From: an uncultured Oscillospiraceae bacterium
GTDB lineage: Bacteria; Bacillota_A; Clostridia; Oscillospirales; Oscillospiraceae
Length of the DNA stretch: 17,299 nt
Direction of reading: 5' to 3'
NCBI GenBank assembly: GCA_934561335.1
Contig: CAKTGD010000015.1
Coordinates: 1-17,299, forward strand
Shown here: one piece after another, positions 14,543 to 17,299 of the stretch
How positions within the stretch are numbered: position 1 is the first letter of the stretch
How the letters are laid out: each line of letters starts with the position of its first letter
The notes under the pieces: generated by a model
Told to the model about the DNA's origin: nothing
The model's database searches: none
What the model saw: only the letters and a program-made list of their open reading frames with translations
Made by a program: the position numbers and the translations under genes

Positions 14543-17299
14543 TTAGAAGTTCCAACGCAAGCCCGCATCCAGACGCCAGTCATTGCTGCCGGTATCGCCG
14601 CCGAATTTCTTCTCGAAGGTAGCATATACATAAGAATTATCGTTTACCTTCATACTGCCGCCCAACTGCCATTCAAACCAGGTACCGCCAAAATCAACTG
14701 CTGTACTGCTTGTAGGCTCATTTTCAGCTGCAAAGGTTGTAGTAAAGTCGCCGCTGAATTCATGTGCCAATGCAAATTTTGTATAGAACATAGACTTATC
14801 ATTTGTTTTGCCGATTCCCAGACCAATGCGTCCGATTGCACTGGTAAAGGCATCCTGGCTTACATACATATCCTTCTTCAGGCCTTTGGAGTCGAGGAAG
14901 TCGCTGGCTGCACTGTAGTCAGCTCCTGCAACACGTCCGACAGTAAACTGTACGCTCGGATCAATGTAGAAGCCGTTCTGCATCTGCATTCTGCGGCCGT
15001 ATTCAGCGCTCAGGGACAGACCCCAGGTATCATAATCGCCTTCAAGCTTATGACCCATGTCATTGTAAACTGTATAATCATTATCAAGCTTGCCGCCTTT
15101 AACGATTACATCAGCATAATGTCCCTTGTCGCCGTTCCAGCTGCCATATACAGACAGGCTGACAGCCTTGCCGTCACCATGACCGCCCATTTCGTAGGTA
15201 TTCTTGCCCTTGTTGTAGCTTACAGCCGCACCAAAGAGCATGTTGTTGTCCAACTGCTTGTCATAGCCTAACTGATATGCATCATAGCTTGTGCTGTACT
15301 TGGTATTCTTAGCATCAAAGCTGTTCTTGCCGCCGTAGTAACGTGCCCACAGGCCGCTTTCCTCATTGGCCAGACGTACATCACCCATGCGCTGCAGCAT
15401 ATCGCTGTTTTCACTGCGCCACAGCAAAGCTGTGGAAGCCATGGCGGATTTAGCGCCACGCATCATAGCTGTTTCACTGCTGCCGTAAATAATTTCCGGA
15501 TCAGTACGCTTAATGCTGCCATCCTTATAATTACCCTGGCCATGCTCGCCGTAGTTAATATCGCCGTAAACCTTAACCTTCGTCAGGCCTTCGGCAATTT
15601 CCACATGACCGCTCAGATTATTCGGATTGCTGCCTGCATCCGCATAATACAGCTTCTTGCTCAGCTCTCTGAAGAGCTTTTCAATATTATCAGTTTCAGT
15701 ATAGCTGAGATTATCGGAATTATCGGTTCTTAAGATAATGCTGCTGCCTTCGGCTGCTTTATCGATATTCAGCGTACCACCGCCGAACTGGATATTATTC
15801 AGAGTATTTGCTGCTGTATCCTTATCAGCAGTATGCTTGTAGTTGACAACAATATTTCCGCTGTAATTACCTACATCAATATTACCTGCGTTAGCATCAG
15901 TCTGATTAATAATGCCTCCATTACCCTTCAGGCTGCGCAGCTTGCTGTTACCGATATTGTTCCATTGAGCCTTGTTGCTATTCAGATTCAGGTTAACGTT
16001 ATCTCCGTCAGCATTACCGGTCCAGACGCCCATATCAGCATAAATATTGATTACTGCGTCACCGACAGTGCTTACATCACCTGTAAGCTTGCTATCTGCG
16101 GTACCCAGTCCGATATCTACGCTGCTACCGGATTCTGCCAAAACGTTGCCGGTAATATCGGTAAGGGTGCTTCCTGCCGCATTATTATTGGCATTAATGC
16201 TGATTTTACCTTTATTGTCTGCAGTTACATCACCTTTAACAATGCCGCCGGTCAGCTCAATGCTGCCTGCATCTGCCTTCACTGCATCGCCGCTGCCTAC
16301 GGTAATATTTGTCAGACCATCTGCTTTAATACCGCTGCCTGCGCCGTTAGCAACAAACGCACTGTCTGCAGTTACTGCGCCGGTGTTATGCAGAATGATT
16401 TTGCCGCCGTTTTCTGCCAGCAAAGCCTGGCCTGCAGCCTTGATATCAAGCTTATCAAGATTCTTGAATTCAATGGTAATCGCATCTGCTTTCACAGCAT
16501 CAGCACCGGAATTCAGGCTCATGCTCTTATTGTTGAGCTGCAGCTGCAAATCTCTGCCTGCGCCGACGGAAGTACCTGCGGTAGTAATAATGCTGCTGTC
16601 CTTGCTGAAGTCGTAAACCGCATTATCTGTATGCAGTACGCCGGCAAGCTTATACTCTTTATCCTGCTTCCATTCGCCGGTAATCTGGCTTGTGAAGTTA
16701 TCTTTAGTCTGTGCTTCCGGATAGGTTACATTCGGAGTAACACTGCCATCCTTAAGGCTGCCCTGACCAGTCGTCTTGTCATAGGCGATATCACCTGTTT
16801 GTTTAACAACAGAGCTTGCAGTTAGTCCTTCTGCCAACTTAACATAGCCGGTAAGATTACGCTCGCCGGTAATATAACCGGTGTAATACAGCTTATTAGC
16901 CAAAGAATTCAAGGTATTAGCAATGCTGTCCTCGTCACTGAAGTCTACACCACTTCTATCCGTCAGCATGGTAATCTTGCTGTTAGCTGCTGCCTTAGTA
17001 ACAGTAAAGTTACCGCCGTAGACTTCGCCCGGATTACTGCTGTTATGTTTGTAGATGACAGTTGCGTCACCGCTGTAGCTGCCGATGGTTACGCTTGCTG
17101 CAGCGTTAGTCATGTCAACTATGCCGTTGGTACCGGCAAAGCTCTTCAGGCTGCTTGCGCCGCTGTTATTCCAGGTGCTGCCGTTCAGTGTCAGGCTGAA
17201 ATCTGCGCTAGTGCTTGCACCTGTCCAGATGCTTCCGTTTGTCAGCGTTGCACTGCCTGCTGCACTCGTGCTGCCGTTCCACTTGCTGTTATCGGCAGT
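14543..17299 (-). CDS. Autotransporter E, N-terminus outside the window
   Basis: The reading frame is open from the window edge to TAA 14545-14543, giving 918 visible residues. The ATG at 17113 is internal: the residues before it (WNGST, GSIWTG, STWNNSGASSLKSF) match the passenger pattern of the paralogues, and no ribosome-binding site precedes it. Visible parts in order: the end of a first half-passenger with a LAEGLT signature near visible residue 155; a second opening element (FTSQITG, then YDFSKDSSI); a beta-helix-like Asn/Gly/Thr-rich region; an IAEGLT signature near 568; the GAKSAMAS linker; and a barrel from about 649 ending LRWNF. The barrel is the most diverged of the four and carries no RGD. 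By comparison with C, about 350 N-terminal residues, including the signal peptide, should lie beyond the edge. Confidence 0.93.
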   Translation of the reverse strand, partial: TADNSKWNGSTSAAGSATLTNGSIWTGASTSADFSLTLNGSTWNNSGASSLKSFAGTNGIVDMTNAAASVTIGSYSGDATVIYKHNSSNPGEVYGGNFTVTKAAANSKITMLTDRSGVDFSDEDSIANTLNSLANKLYYTGYITGERNLTGYVKLAEGLTASSVVKQTGDIAYDKTTGQGSLKDGSVTPNVTYPEAQTKDNFTSQITGEWKQDKEYKLAGVLHTDNAVYDFSKDSSIITTAGTSVGAGRDLQLQLNNKSMSLNSGADAVKADAITIEFKNLDKLDIKAAGQALLAENGGKIILHNTGAVTADSAFVANGAGSGIKADGLTNITVGSGDAVKADAGSIELTGGIVKGDVTADNKGKISINANNNAAGSTLTDITGNVLAESGSSVDIGLGTADSKLTGDVSTVGDAVINIYADMGVWTGNADGDNVNLNLNSNKAQWNNIGNSKLRSLKGNGGIINQTDANAGNIDVGNYSGNIVVNYKHTADKDTAANTLNNIQFGGGTLNIDKAAEGSSIILRTDNSDNLSYTETDNIEKLFRELSKKLYYADAGSNPNNLSGHVEIAEGLTKVKVYGDINYGEHGQGNYKDGSIKRTDPEIIYGSSETAMMRGAKSAMASTALLWRSENSDMLQRMGDVRLANEESGLWARYYGGKNSFDAKNTKYSTSYDAYQLGYDKQLDNNMLFGAAVSYNKGKNTYEMGGHGDGKAVSLSVYGSWNGDKGHYADVIVKGGKLDNDYTVYNDMGHKLEGDYDTWGLSLSAEYGRRMQMQNGFYIDPSVQFTVGRVAGADYSAASDFLDSKGLKKDMYVSQDAFTSAIGRIGLGIGKTNDKSMFYTKFALAHEFSGDFTTTFAAENEPTSSTAVDFGGTWFEWQLGGSMKVNDNSYVYATFEKKFGGDTGSNDWRLDAGLRWNF

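Noticed and set aside
14543..17113. ATG 17113 as the start of gene E
   Set aside because: The frame stays open to the window edge, the upstream residues match the passenger pattern of the paralogues, and no ribosome-binding site or signal peptide is present there.
343..17299. CRISPR array, tandem short repeats, insertion sequences or tRNA genes
   Set aside because: Repeats present are coding paralogy and paired intergenic hairpins. No regularly spaced repeats, transposase frames, terminal inverted repeats with target duplications, or cloverleaf sequences were seen.

Overview
The window looks like part of a chromosome from a diderm Firmicute (Negativicutes, for example a Phascolarctobacterium- or Acidaminococcus-like gut anaerobe). 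The basis is moderate GC content, strong AAGGAG-type Shine-Dalgarno (SD) sites typical of Firmicutes, and large outer-membrane autotransporters whose C-termini end in aromatic residues. The genus is inferred, not proven. Every supported gene lies on the minus strand, so transcription runs from high to low coordinates.

Layout in transcription order. Gene E (17299-14543, 5' end cut by the window edge) is an autotransporter. After a 96-base gap with a GC-rich hairpin comes gene D (14446-13958), a 162-residue cytosolic protein whose predicted secondary-structure order resembles the YbjN / type III secretion chaperone fold. A 234-base leader with a plausible promoter leads to autotransporter C (13723-9536). 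Then come autotransporters B (9426-4975) and A (4860-343), separated by short homologous gaps of 109 and 114 bases that each carry the same series of RNA hairpins. A rho-independent terminator at 250-278 closes the cluster. The first 250 bases hold AT-rich DNA with a possible 21-residue hydrophobic peptide gene, a consensus-like promoter and perhaps the start of the next gene.

A, B and C have near-identical signal-peptide DNA and closely related C-terminal 12-stranded barrels, with passengers of varying similarity between them. A and B match without gaps over their last 1.3 kb, which implies recent duplication or continuing gene conversion. Each passenger appears to be an internal two-fold repeat. 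Each half ends in a module of about 150 residues with the signature GERNLxGxVxIAEGLT, giving eight copies in the window. The cluster reads as a surface-adhesin or surface-layer family built for passenger diversification, with D possibly acting as a cytosolic partner. No CRISPR array, tRNA, rRNA, insertion sequence or phage gene was seen.
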